In this document: positions 56,451 to 64,000 of the stretch, one piece after another
Numbering within the stretch: position 1 is the stretch's first letter
Layout of the letters: the number at the start of each line of letters is the position of its first letter
Notes under the pieces: model-generated
Seen by the model: the letters and a program-made list of their open reading frames with translations, nothing else
Told to the model about the DNA's origin: nothing
Database searches by the model: none
DNA from: Actinomycetospora callitridis
Lineage (GTDB): Bacteria; Actinomycetota; Actinomycetes; Mycobacteriales; Pseudonocardiaceae
Assembly (NCBI RefSeq): GCF_028737265.1
Contig: NZ_JAQZAK010000011.1
Location: forward strand, 1 to 64,000
Length of the DNA stretch: 64,000 nucleotides
Direction of reading: 5' to 3'
Position numbers and translations under genes: made by a program

Positions 56451-58028
56451 CTAGCGGGAGCCGCCCCGACCACGGCCCGCGCCCGAGCGGGCCGAGTGCG
56501 CCGCCGCGGAGTGCGACGACGAGGACGGGCCGCCGCTCGAGCCGGCCGTGCGACGGCCGCCGCCACCGCCCCCCGAGCCGCCGGTCGCGCCGGAGCCACG
56601 ACCGCCCGAGCCACCGCGCCCGCCGGAGCCGGCGGGAGCACCGCCGCCGCCACCACGACCCCGACCGGAGCCGCCACGGGCGCCGCCGCCCGGGCCGCCG
56701 GGAGCACCGCCGCCACCACGACCGCGACCGGAGCCGCCGCCACGGCGGGACCCGCCACCGGACCCTCCGGCCGGCTGCGGCGCGGGCTTGCGCGACGCGG
56801 CCGCCGGGCCGTCCTCGGGATCGACGCGGGGCGCGGGCTCGCCGACGAGCGCCACGATCTCGCGCGCGCCGGGGCCGACGTCGACCGGCTTGGCCTTGAT
56901 ACCGGCCTTGCGGGTCATCGACGCGACCTCGGCCCGCTCGGCCGGCGGCACCAGCGTCACCACGTCCCCGGCCGAGCCGGCGCGCGCCGTGCGCCCGGAG
57001 CGGTGGGTGTACGCCTTGTGCTCGGCGGGCGGGTCGACGTGCACCACGAGGGCGACGTCGTCGACGTGGATGCCGCGCGCGGCGATGTCGGTGGCGACCA
57101 GCACGCGGACGTCGCCGGCGGAGAAGCCCGCCAGGTTCCGATCGCGGGCGGGCTGCGAGAGGTTGCCGTGCAGCTCGGTCGCCGGGATGCCCGCGGCCGT
57201 GAGCTGGCGGGAGAGCTTGCGCGCCGCGTGCTTGGTGCGGGTGAACATCATGCTGCGGCCGTGGCCCGAGGCCAGCTCCTGCACCACGGCGTTGCGGTCC
57301 GCGGGCGCCACCGTGAAGAGGTGGTGCGTCATGTCCGGCACGGGCTCCTCGGCCGCGTCGACGCTGTGCGTCACCGCGTCGTGCAGGAACTCGCGCACCA
57401 GACGGTCGACCTCGCCGTCGAGGGTCGCCGAGAACAGCATCCGCTGCCCGTCGCGGGGCGTGCGGCGCAGCAGGCGGCGGACCGCCGGGAGGAAGCCGAG
57501 GTCGCTCATGTGGTCGGCCTCGTCGAGCACCGTCACCTCGACGCGGTCGAGGTCGACGAGACCCTGGCCGATGAGGTCCTCGAGACGGCCGGGGCAGGCG
57601 ATCAGCAGGTCGACGCCCTGGCGGAGCGCGTCGGCCTGCCGACCCTGGCCGACGCCGCCGTAGACGACGGTCTGGCGCAGGCCGAGGATCTCGGCGAGCG
57701 GGGCCAGCGCGTCGCGGACCTGGCTCGCGAGCTCGCGCGTCGGCAGCAGCACGAGGCCGCGCGGACGCTTCGAGATGGTGCGACCGCTGGTCAGGCGCGT
57801 GAGCAGGGGCAGACCGAACGCGAGGGTCTTGCCGCTGCCGGTGCGGCCGCGACCGAGCACGTCGCGGGCGGCCAGCGCGTCGGCGATCGCCGCGCGCTGG
57901 ATGGGGGTGGGCTCGGTGATCCCGCGCGTGGCCAACGCGTCCACGACGTCACGGGGGACGCCGAGGTCGGTGAAGGTCGGGGCGGAACGGGGAGCAGACG
58001 TCGTCGGGATGTCGGGGAACCTCTCCAC
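56451..58028 (-). CDS. DEAD-box RNA helicase with RGG-rich tail
   Basis: A 525-residue helicase, GTG 58028. Motifs are FTDLGVPRDVVDALATRGITEPTPIQ (Q motif), GRTGSGKT (I), PTRELASQV (Ia), VLDEADHM (II), LFSATLD (III), ATDIAARGIHV (V) and HRSGRTARAG (VI). Residues about 405-525 are a Gly/Arg/Ser tail with many RGG boxes that binds RNA, as in RhlE/CsdA-type cold-shock helicases of actinobacteria. It probably remodels rRNA or mRNA. No clear ribosome-binding site precedes the GTG. Confidence 0.93.
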   Translation of the reverse strand: MERFPDIPTTSAPRSAPTFTDLGVPRDVVDALATRGITEPTPIQRAAIADALAARDVLGRGRTGSGKTLAFGLPLLTRLTSGRTISKRPRGLVLLPTRELASQVRDALAPLAEILGLRQTVVYGGVGQGRQADALRQGVDLLIACPGRLEDLIGQGLVDLDRVEVTVLDEADHMSDLGFLPAVRRLLRRTPRDGQRMLFSATLDGEVDRLVREFLHDAVTHSVDAAEEPVPDMTHHLFTVAPADRNAVVQELASGHGRSMMFTRTKHAARKLSRQLTAAGIPATELHGNLSQPARDRNLAGFSAGDVRVLVATDIAARGIHVDDVALVVHVDPPAEHKAYTHRSGRTARAGSAGDVVTLVPPAERAEVASMTRKAGIKAKPVDVGPGAREIVALVGEPAPRVDPEDGPAAASRKPAPQPAGGSGGGSRRGGGSGRGRGGGGAPGGPGGGARGGSGRGRGGGGGAPAGSGGRGGSGGRGSGATGGSGGGGGGRRTAGSSGGPSSSSHSAAAHSARSGAGRGRGGSR

Positions 58029-58224
58029 GGGAGCGAGGGGCCGCGAGCGCCGGCCCGTCCGTCATGGAGGGGGGACCGCGCGAGGAATGCGGTGTGCTGA
58101 CGACCCACGGGCGCCATCGGCGGCGCCCTGTACGACTCCAGTGTCCCAGAGACCTTGTGTACGGGTGCGACACCGGGGCCGAACGGGGCCGGAACGCCCG
58201 GTGTCCTCCGGCACACTGACCGTC

Positions 58225-59325
58225 GTGAACCGCTGCCGGTGCACGATCGCGCCGCCCTCCCTGCTGCTGGCGGTCGCCGAGCAGGGCGACGCCGAGACGC
58301 GGGACGCGGCCCTGCGCACGCTGCTGACGTCGGTGGCACTGCGGTCCCGGCGCTCCTCGTTCGGCCCGACGCTGCGCCGCTTCGGGCTCTCCCCCGCCGA
58401 CCTGGACTTCCTGCCCGCGCAGGCGCCGGACACCGGCCCCGAGAACACGGTCTACGACGTCGCGGGCGGCGAGGAGCAGGCCCTGCCCGGGCGGCTCGTC
58501 CGGGGCACCACCGACCCGCCCACCGGCGACGCCGCGGTCGACGAGGCGTTCGACGGCGCCGCGGCGACCGCGGACTTCTACCGCGAGGAGTTCGACCGCG
58601 ACTCCGTCGACGACCGGGGCCTGGACCTCGTGTCGTCGGTGCACTTCGGGCAGCGCTACGACAACGCGTTCTGGACCGGCGACCAGATGGTCTACGGCGA
58701 CGGCGGGGGCGGGGTGTTCGTGCCGGGCGGGCTGACCCGGGCGATCGACGTCATCGCCCACGAGCTCACGCACGGCGTCACGCAGTTCAGCGCGGAGCTG
58801 GAGTACCGGGGTCAGAGCGGCGCGCTCAACGAGTCGTTCTCCGACGTCTTCGGCATCCTCGTCAAGCACCGCGCCGAGGGCATCGACGCGGCGTCGGCCA
58901 ACTGGCTGATCGGCGAGGACATCCTCGAGCCCTCGCTCGGTGGGGCGCTGCGCAACATGATCGCGCCGGGCACCGCCTACGCCGGCGACGACCAGCCCGC
59001 CGACATGGACGCCTACGTCGACCTGCCCGCCGACGACGACCCGCGCAACGACAACGGCGGCGTGCACATCAACTCCGGCATCCCGAACCGCGCCTTCGCC
59101 GAGGCGGCCCGCGCCCTGGGCGGCGACGCGTGGGAGACGCTCGGCCCGGTCTGGTACGAGGTGCTCACGGGCGGGGAGCTGTCCCGGTTCGCCGACTTCG
59201 AGGACTGTGCGGCGCTCACGGTGGCCGTCGCCGGGGAGCGCTACGGCGGCGGTTCCGTCGAGCAGGACGCCGTGCGCGGCGGGTGGGAGGCGGTCAAGGT
59301 GCGTCTGCGGCCGGACCCGCGATGA
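58225..59325 (+). CDS. M4-family metalloprotease, protealysin-like
   Basis: A 366-residue thermolysin-family protease, GTG 58225. It lacks a signal peptide. The short propeptide begins CRCTIAPPSLL, the PPL-type motif of protealysin-like proteins. The catalytic domain has HELTH (179-183), the zinc ligand Glu203 in NESFSD and His281 in GGVHINSGIPNRAF. Protealysins are made inside the cell and activated by propeptide removal, and act on actin or other host and competitor proteins in some bacteria. It is followed 10 nt later by its probable inhibitor. Confidence 0.92.
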   Translation: MNRCRCTIAPPSLLLAVAEQGDAETRDAALRTLLTSVALRSRRSSFGPTLRRFGLSPADLDFLPAQAPDTGPENTVYDVAGGEEQALPGRLVRGTTDPPTGDAAVDEAFDGAAATADFYREEFDRDSVDDRGLDLVSSVHFGQRYDNAFWTGDQMVYGDGGGGVFVPGGLTRAIDVIAHELTHGVTQFSAELEYRGQSGALNESFSDVFGILVKHRAEGIDAASANWLIGEDILEPSLGGALRNMIAPGTAYAGDDQPADMDAYVDLPADDDPRNDNGGVHINSGIPNRAFAEAARALGGDAWETLGPVWYEVLTGGELSRFADFEDCAALTVAVAGERYGGGSVEQDAVRGGWEAVKVRLRPDPR

Positions 59326-59335
59326 GGACGCCGCG

Positions 59336-59638
59336 GTGAGGGTCACCGTCGTCCGGTCCGGCGGCGTCGCCGGGATGGTGCTCACCGCCGAGGTGGACGA
59401 CGCCGACCTCGACACGCCCGCCGCGGCGGAGCTCACCGGCCTGGTCGACGCGTGCGAGTTCGTCGACGGCGCCCCGAGTGCGGTCGCGGACGGCTTCGGC
59501 TACGAGCTCTCGGTCGCGCGCGACGACGGATCGGTCGCCCGGGCCCGCTTCGGGCAGGGCGCGGCGCCGCCCGGGGCGGGCGCGCTGGCGGCCTGGGTGC
59601 TCGACGGCCCGCACGCCCGTCGGAGGATGGGCCGGTGA
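59336..59638 (+). CDS. Emfourin-like protease inhibitor
   Basis: A 100-residue protein, GTG 59336 with GAGGA upstream. It opens RVTVVRSGGVAGMVLTAEVD and continues LTGLVDACEF, DGFGYELSVARDDGS and a basic end, the plan of emfourin (M4in), the proteinaceous inhibitor encoded next to protealysin-like protease genes. It likely binds the protease active site and keeps the intracellular enzyme silent. Gene order is the strongest support. Confidence 0.8.
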   Translation: MRVTVVRSGGVAGMVLTAEVDDADLDTPAAAELTGLVDACEFVDGAPSAVADGFGYELSVARDDGSVARARFGQGAAPPGAGALAAWVLDGPHARRRMGR

Positions 59639-60237
59639 CCGTCGAGGAACTGTGGTGGCGCTGGGTGGACCGGCTCGAGGAGCGGGGCTGGGGCGCGCGG
59701 GCGATGCTGCGCCCGCCGGCCGGCGACGACGTCATCGCGGCGGCGGCCGAGGTCGTGGGCGTGTTCCCCGACGAGCTCGCGGCGCTCTACCGGATCGCCG
59801 ACGGCCAGCTCGAGACGCGCCACGTCCGCGGCCCGTGGACCAACCTCTTCCCCGGCCACGAGTTCCTGTCCCTCGCCGGGGCACGCCGGGCCTGGCAGGG
59901 GTGGGCGGACATCCGCGCTGCGTACACGGCCAGGGACTTCGACGGCATGATCACGGTGCGCGGCGACGACCCGGTGCACCGCGTGTACACCCGGGCGCCG
60001 TGGTGGCCGCTCGCCGAGGACGGCGGGGGCAACCACCTCATGGTCGACCTCGAGCCCCCGCCCGGCGGGACGGTGGGCCAGGTGCTGGTGGCCGGCCCGG
60101 ACGAGGACGAGCGCCGCGTGCTCGCGCCGGGGGTCGGTGCCTACCTCGCCGCCCTGCTCGACGCGGACCTCGACCCGCCCGACGCGGACCAGCTCGCCGA
60201 CGGCGTCGCGTGGTGGGACGCGCCCGGCCTGCGGTGA
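59635..60237 (+). CDS. SMI1/KNR4 (SUKH) family protein
   Basis: A 200-residue protein, GTG 59635, overlapping the emfourin stop by 4 nt. It follows the SUKH pattern: LRPPAGDDVIAAAAEVVGVFPDELAALYRIADGQLE, NLFPGHEFLSL, WWPLAEDGGGNHLMVDLEPPPGGTVGQVL. Stand-alone SUKH proteins are frequently immunity proteins against nuclease or peptidase toxins. The tight coupling to a protease-inhibitor pair suggests part of the same module. That role is inference. Confidence 0.83.
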   Translation: MTVEELWWRWVDRLEERGWGARAMLRPPAGDDVIAAAAEVVGVFPDELAALYRIADGQLETRHVRGPWTNLFPGHEFLSLAGARRAWQGWADIRAAYTARDFDGMITVRGDDPVHRVYTRAPWWPLAEDGGGNHLMVDLEPPPGGTVGQVLVAGPDEDERRVLAPGVGAYLAALLDADLDPPDADQLADGVAWWDAPGLR

Positions 60238-60238
60238 C

Positions 60239-61012
60239 TCACCAGCCGTCGAAGAAGCCCCCGCCGTCGAAGCCACCGCCGTCGAAGCCACCGCCGTCGA
60301 AGCCACCGCCGTCGAAGCCACCGGGGTCCATCCCCGGGTCCATCCCCGGGTCGAACCCACCGCCCATGTCTCCGGCCATCGCTCCCCCGCCGACCGCGGC
60401 GGCACCGAAGCCCGAGAACAGGGCGCTCGCGACCATCATCCCGCCGAAGGCGCCGACGCCGCCGAGGAGCATCGGCTTCCACCACGGCTCGGAGTACCAG
60501 CCGGCGGGCACGGGCCGTCCGCCGACCATCCCGCCCGGGTAGTAGTGGTTGTTCTGCGCCGAGGGCTGCGGAGAGCCGGTGACGCTGCGGCCGTCGACGT
60601 CCACCTCGCGCGTGGACGCGAGCTCGCCGGCGCGGGCCCGCTCGGCGGAGCCGGGGAGCTCGGGACCGGGGTCCATGCCCATGGCGGTGCGCGCGGCGCG
60701 CACGTAGTAGAGGCCCTCGAGGGCGGTGTCAGTGACCAGGCGGTACTGCGGGGCACTCGTCGCCTGGTCGAGCTGCGAGCCGGCCGCCGTGTACCGCTCC
60801 GCGGCGTCGGCGAGCGCCTGCTTCGAGGGCTCGTCGGAGCCGACGAGGTTGAGCACCTGGCCGCCGAGGCGCTCGTACCAGCGACGCGCCTCGGCCTCGG
60901 CGTCACCGAGCTGACTCTGGGCGGAGGTGCCCCGGCCGCGTCCGCGCGTGGCCACGAGGGCGATGAGACCGCCGACGACGAGCAGGATGAGCAGGAGTTC
61001 CACGTCCTCCAC
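60239..61012 (-). CDS. Membrane protein with Gly/Phe/Asp repeat tail
   Basis: A 257-residue protein, GTG 61012. An N-terminal transmembrane helix (VELLLILLVVGGLIALVA) is followed by a helical domain of about 110 residues (AEAEARRWYERLGGQVLNLVGSDEPSKQALADAAERYTAAGSQLDQATSAPQYRLV), then a glycine-rich hydrophobic region and a tail of GFDGG repeats ending FFDGW. It resembles a widespread actinobacterial hypothetical family; function unknown. It is convergent with the SUKH gene, their stops 1 nt apart. Confidence 0.75.
   Translation of the reverse strand: MEDVELLLILLVVGGLIALVATRGRGRGTSAQSQLGDAEAEARRWYERLGGQVLNLVGSDEPSKQALADAAERYTAAGSQLDQATSAPQYRLVTDTALEGLYYVRAARTAMGMDPGPELPGSAERARAGELASTREVDVDGRSVTGSPQPSAQNNHYYPGGMVGGRPVPAGWYSEPWWKPMLLGGVGAFGGMMVASALFSGFGAAAVGGGAMAGDMGGGFDPGMDPGMDPGGFDGGGFDGGGFDGGGFDGGGFFDGW
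60261..60320. repeat. 15-bp tandem repeat, 4 perfect copies, in the membrane-protein tail
   Basis: The unit CCGCCGTCGAAGCCA is repeated four times. On the minus strand it encodes (GFDGG)n. It is the third 15-bp, frame-keeping array in the window. Confidence 0.93.
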
Positions 61013-61075
61013 AGTCCGCGCGGGTCCTGAGAGGCGGCTGTGAGGACGCCCAGAGTCAACGCTCGGAGTCGACGC

Positions 61076-61492
61076 TCAAGGTCGCCGCATGGGCACGTGG
61101 GGGATGCCGTCCTCGTCGTAGCCCGGGCCGTCGACGGCGAAGCCGAGCCGCTCGTAGAACCCCTGCGCCTGCACCTGGGCCCCGAGGACCACCGGGCCGG
61201 AGATGCCCGCGAGCACCGCGCGCACCAACGCCGCCCCGGCGCCCGTCCCGCGGTGCTCGGGCGCGGTGACGATGCGCCCGATCCGCGTCTCACCGCCGCC
61301 CTCGAGGACCCGCAGGTACGCCACGACCTCGCCGGCCGGGCCCCGCGTCCACACGTGCTCGGCCCCGGCGTCCAGGCCGTCGAGCTCCTGGAACGCGCAC
61401 TCCTGCTCGACGACGAACACCCGGACGCGCAGCGCGAGCAGGTCGTAGAGGTCGCGCGGGGTCAGGTCGTCGAAGCGGGCCCGTTCAGTCAA
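61076..61492 (-). CDS. elaA: ElaA-type GNAT acetyltransferase
   Basis: A 138-residue acetyltransferase, started at TTG 61492 within the TTGACTGA overlap with ilvD. It is a typical ElaA sequence: LTPRDLYDLLALRVRVFVVEQECAFQELDGLDAGAEHVW, RIGRIVTAPEHRGTGAGAALV (acetyl-CoA loop), VLGAQVQAQGFYERLGFAVDGPGYDEDGIPHVPM. The acceptor substrate is unknown. The 8-nt overlap and TTG start suggest translation coupled to ilvD. Confidence 0.9.
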   Translation of the reverse strand: MTERARFDDLTPRDLYDLLALRVRVFVVEQECAFQELDGLDAGAEHVWTRGPAGEVVAYLRVLEGGGETRIGRIVTAPEHRGTGAGAALVRAVLAGISGPVVLGAQVQAQGFYERLGFAVDGPGYDEDGIPHVPMRRP

Positions 61493-63170
61493 AACCCACG
61501 ACGGCGCCCTCGGCCGCCGAGCCGACGAGGCGGGCGTACTTGCCGAGGACGCCGGTGCGGTGCTTGGGCGGCGGCGGGGTCCAGCCGGCCGACCGCTCGG
61601 AGAGCTCCTCGTCCGAGACCAGCAGGTCCAGGGTGCGCGCCGTGAGGTCGAGGCGGATGCGGTCGCCCTCGCGCACGAACGCGATCGGACCGCCGTGCGC
61701 GGCCTCGGGGGCGACGTGCCCGACGCAGAGCCCCGTCGTGCCGCCCGAGAAACGGCCGTCGGTGAGCAGGAGGACGTCCTTGCCGAGCCCGGCGCCCTTG
61801 ATCGCCCCGGTGACCGCCAGCATCTCGCGCATCCCGGGCCCGCCGCGAGGACCCTCGTCGCGGATGACGAGGACGTCGCCGGTGTTCAGGTCGTTGTTCG
61901 ACACCGCGTCCATGGCCCCCTGCTCGCCGTCGAAGACCCGCGCGGTGCCCTCGAACGAGGCGGTGTCGAAGCCCGCCGACTTGACCACGGCGCCGTCGGG
62001 GGCGAGCGAGCCGCGCAGGATCGTGAGCCCGCCGGTGGGGTGGATCGGGTTCGACAGCGGACGCAGGATGTCGCCGTCGAGCGGGCCGGGCGCGAGCGCG
62101 TCGAGGTTCTCGGCGACGGTGCGGCCGGTGACGGTGAGGGCGTCGCCGTGCAGCAGGCCCGCGTCGAGCAGTGCGCGCATGACCACCGGGACGCCGCCGA
62201 CCTTGTCGACCGTCGTCATCATGTGCCGCCCGAACGGCTTGACGTCGGCGAGGTGGGGGACCTTGTCGCCGATGCGGTTGAAGTCGTCGAGCACGAGGTC
62301 GACGCCCGCCTCGCGGGCGATCGCGAGCAGGTGCAGCACCGCGTTGGTGGAGCCGCCGAACGCCATGACCACGGCGATCGCGTTCTCGAACGCCTCGCGC
62401 GTCATGACGTCGCGGGCGGTGTGCCCGCGGCTCAGCATCCCCACCACCGCGTCGCCGGACTGCCGCGCGAACCCGTCGCGGCGGCGGTCGGCGCTCGGCG
62501 GCGACGAGGAGCCGGGCAGCGCCATGCCCATCGCCTCGGCCGCGCAGGCCATGGTGTTGGCGGTGTACATGCCGCCGCAGGCGCCCTCACCGGGACAGAT
62601 GGCGCGCTCGATCTCGTCGACCTTCTCGCGGGTGATCAGCCCGCGGGCGCAGGCACCGACGGCCTCGAAGGCGTCGATGATCGACACCTCCTTGCCGTCC
62701 ACGGTGCCCGGCATGATCGAGCCGGCGTAGAGGAAGACCGACGCGAGGTCGAGCCGCGCGGCCGCCATCAGCATGCCGGGCAGGGACTTGTCGCAGCCCG
62801 CCAGCGTGATCGTCCCGTCGAGCCGCTCGGCGGACACCACCGTCTCCACCGAGTCGGCGATCACCTCGCGGCTGACCAGCGAGTAGTGCATCCCGACGTG
62901 GCCCATCGAGATCCCGTCCGAGACGGAGATCGTGCCGAACTCCATCGGGAAGCCGCCGGCGTGGTGCACGCCCTCCTTGGCCGCGGTGGCCAGGCGGTCC
63001 AGGGACAGGTTGCAGGGGGTGATCTCGTTCCACGACGACGCGATGCCGATCTGGGGCTTCGCGAAGTCGTCGTCGGTCATCCCGACGGCGCGCAGCATCC
63101 CGCGGGCGGCGGCCCGCTCCATCCCGTCCGTGACGTCGCGGCTGCGGGGCTTGAGGTCGGCGGACTCCAT
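61485..63170 (-). CDS. ilvD: Dihydroxy-acid dehydratase
   Basis: A 561-residue enzyme, ATG 63170, a typical length for IlvD. The Fe-S cysteines lie in ITPCNLSLD, AGCDKSLPGM and GACGGMYTANTMACAAEAMGMALPGSS. The C-terminal region has DVLLLTDGRFSGGTTGLCVGHVAPEAAHGGPIAFV. It catalyses the third step of valine and isoleucine synthesis in the cytosol. No other ilv gene is nearby. It is followed by the overlapping acetyltransferase. Confidence 0.96.
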   Translation of the reverse strand: MESADLKPRSRDVTDGMERAAARGMLRAVGMTDDDFAKPQIGIASSWNEITPCNLSLDRLATAAKEGVHHAGGFPMEFGTISVSDGISMGHVGMHYSLVSREVIADSVETVVSAERLDGTITLAGCDKSLPGMLMAAARLDLASVFLYAGSIMPGTVDGKEVSIIDAFEAVGACARGLITREKVDEIERAICPGEGACGGMYTANTMACAAEAMGMALPGSSSPPSADRRRDGFARQSGDAVVGMLSRGHTARDVMTREAFENAIAVVMAFGGSTNAVLHLLAIAREAGVDLVLDDFNRIGDKVPHLADVKPFGRHMMTTVDKVGGVPVVMRALLDAGLLHGDALTVTGRTVAENLDALAPGPLDGDILRPLSNPIHPTGGLTILRGSLAPDGAVVKSAGFDTASFEGTARVFDGEQGAMDAVSNNDLNTGDVLVIRDEGPRGGPGMREMLAVTGAIKGAGLGKDVLLLTDGRFSGGTTGLCVGHVAPEAAHGGPIAFVREGDRIRLDLTARTLDLLVSDEELSERSAGWTPPPPKHRTGVLGKYARLVGSAAEGAVVGFD

Positions 63171-63412
63171 GAGGCGAAGGTAACGCTTGTCCCTCCCCCG
63201 GGGTCGGGGCAGACTCCCGCGCATGTCCGGGGAGACGCTCGAGCGGTTCTGGCCGAGCCGTCGCCTCGACAGCTTCGACGAGCTCTGTCGCTAGGACGCC
63301 GCGGCCAGGAGCCGATCCGTCCTCCACGACGCTCCCGCCTGCGCGTCCGCCGGTGCCCGCCTGCGCCGCTGTCCGGCGCTCCCCCCGCGATCACTGCCTG
63401 GAGCTCGTCACC

Positions 63413-63856
63413 GTGACCACCATCGCCCCGCCCCGCGTCGTGCGCCTCGACCCCGTCCTGCACGGCCTGGTCGATCCCACGGCCGATCCCGCGGGAGGCA
63501 CGCGCGACCTCGACGCGATGCTCGCGCAGGCCCGGGCCGCCGAGCTCTCCGGCGCCGCGGCCGTCACGATCCCCGCCGGCTCCGCGCCCGGGGGCCGCCA
63601 GTGGCCGAGCACCGCCCAGGCGCTCGCCGTCCTGCTCGCGACGAGCAGCGTGCACGTCGTCGTCGAGGTGAGCGCCGCGGCCTGGACGCCCGACGCCCTC
63701 GCCCGCTTCGCCGCCAGCGCCACCGGTCTCGCGGGCCGGCGCCTCGCCGTGCGGGTGCTCGGCCCGGGCTCGGCGACCCTCGCCGCCGCGCTGTCGGCCC
63801 GCTGGGCGGGCCCGGTCGCCACCGCCGACACCGATCTCACCGCGCTCGTCGCCTGA
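63413..63856 (+). CDS. Hypothetical protein, possible luciferase-like fragment
   Basis: A 147-residue ORF from GTG 63413. It alternates strands and helices (AMLAQARAAELSGAAAVTIPA, STAQALAVLLATSSVHVVVEVSAAAWTPDALARFAASATGLAGRRLAVRVLG), similar to the start of TIM-barrel luciferase-like monooxygenases, but it is much too short. I do not assign a function. It may be a small single-domain relative belonging to the gene that starts at 63975. The region between ilvD and this ORF (63171-63412) holds only a 23-codon frame at 63223-63294, which I do not support as a gene. Confidence 0.55.
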   Translation: MTTIAPPRVVRLDPVLHGLVDPTADPAGGTRDLDAMLAQARAAELSGAAAVTIPAGSAPGGRQWPSTAQALAVLLATSSVHVVVEVSAAAWTPDALARFAASATGLAGRRLAVRVLGPGSATLAAALSARWAGPVATADTDLTALVA

Positions 63857-63902
63857 CCCGTCCTCGCCCCCGCGAGACCCCGGTCACAGCACCGTCCAAT
63901 AG

Positions 63903-63954
63903 TTGACGTCTCAACCTTGAGTGCTAGAGTCTGCGTTGACAGTTGATGCTTCAA
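63903..63954 (+). promoter_or_regulatory. Promoter flanked by two TTGA-N4-TCAA operators
   Basis: TTGACGTCTCAA (63903-63914) and TTGATGCTTCAA (63943-63954) are both perfect TTGA-N4-TCAA palindromes with centres 40 bp apart. The -35 TTGACG (63903-63908) is inside the first; the -10 TAGAGT (63925-63930) follows after 16 bp; the second covers the transcript start. This is the size and type of site bound by MarR-family repressors. Confidence 0.75.
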
Positions 63955-63974
63955 GTCTCCCTTCGGAGGACGAC

Positions 63975-64000
63975 ATGACCGAGACCGCCGCGCCGACCCT
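63975..64000 (+). CDS. Gene start cut by the right edge of the window
   Basis: ATG 63975 is preceded by GGAGGA (63965-63970) and the promoter above. Only MTETAAPT is visible, so no product can be named. It is the gene controlled by the twin TTGA-N4-TCAA sites. Confidence 0.7.

Noticed and set aside
56246..58100. Plus-strand frames of 371-534 residues opposite the DEAD-box helicase
   Set aside because: Pro/Arg-rich antisense of the Gly-rich RGG tail; the helicase motifs are on the minus strand.
63223..63294. 23-codon ORF upstream of the hypothetical gene at 63413
   Set aside because: It has an ATG and a stop but no ribosome-binding site or recognisable pattern; too short to support.

Overview
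The window is about 64 kb of very GC-rich DNA (third positions almost all G or C, many GTG starts). Its marker genes point to a mycolate-free or Pseudonocardiaceae-type actinomycete such as Pseudonocardia or Actinomycetospora: an actinobacterial integration host factor, a resuscitation-promoting-factor protein, an EccB-type ESX protein, class F sortases, a DUF574-type methyltransferase and an MgtA-like mannosyltransferase. The genus is inference. I see no tRNA, rRNA, CRISPR array, transposase or phage gene.

Layout. 0-3 kb is cell-surface: a repeat-bearing secreted protein running off the left edge, an excalibur protein and two tandem class F sortases. 3-8.4 kb holds a hydrolase and a DHFR-like reductase behind two identical-type operators, an HtrA protease and an LCP ligase, bracketed by two different wrecks of a GT2/GT39 glycosyltransferase locus. 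8.4-20.5 kb is housekeeping and regulatory: an MFS transporter, a DUF4442 protein, a lone eccB, a membrane Ser/Thr kinase, a HelD-type RNA polymerase recycling ATPase, an MBL hydrolase with a PPOX protein, and mIHF. 20.7-24.5 kb is membrane lipid synthesis: an OlsB-like N-acyltransferase, an OlsA-like O-acyltransferase and a PmtA-like N-methyltransferase in one overlapping operon, then an MgtA-like mannosyltransferase. 24.8-31.7 kb is mixed (DUF574 methyltransferase, Rpf, KstD-like flavoprotein, aldo/keto reductase, esterase).

31.7-40.4 kb is a near-complete catabolic cluster. A salicylate-hydroxylase-type flavoprotein, catA, a LysR regulator, catB, catC, pcaD, pcaI and pcaJ would carry salicylate to beta-ketoadipyl-CoA. 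A class III CoA-transferase and a flavin reductase are transcribed divergently. The closing thiolase is not in the window. It is followed by a PAS protein and an acetoacetyl-CoA synthetase. 43-47.8 kb holds a methyltransferase, an MFS exporter behind an 8-codon ORF, a CBS protein, an aldo/keto reductase and a macrolide-type glycosyltransferase behind an 11-codon ORF. 48-55.5 kb is a sugar or polyol ABC importer (binding protein, two permeases, ATPase), a divergent LacI regulator with its operator, and a xylulokinase. 55.7-64 kb holds Hsp20, an RGG-tailed DEAD-box helicase, a protealysin-like protease with its emfourin inhibitor and a SUKH protein, a glycine-rich membrane protein, an ElaA acetyltransferase, dihydroxy-acid dehydratase, and a regulated promoter at the right edge.

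The most unusual signal is a set of short dispersed hairpin elements just downstream of stop codons. The main family (five copies) has an invariant 8-bp stem and 11-nt loop. It comes in two tail subtypes that bracket single genes in inverted orientation. Two further families occur twice each. Other oddities are tandem 15-bp repeats encoding pentapeptides in three proteins, and an in-frame repeat inside the LysR regulator.
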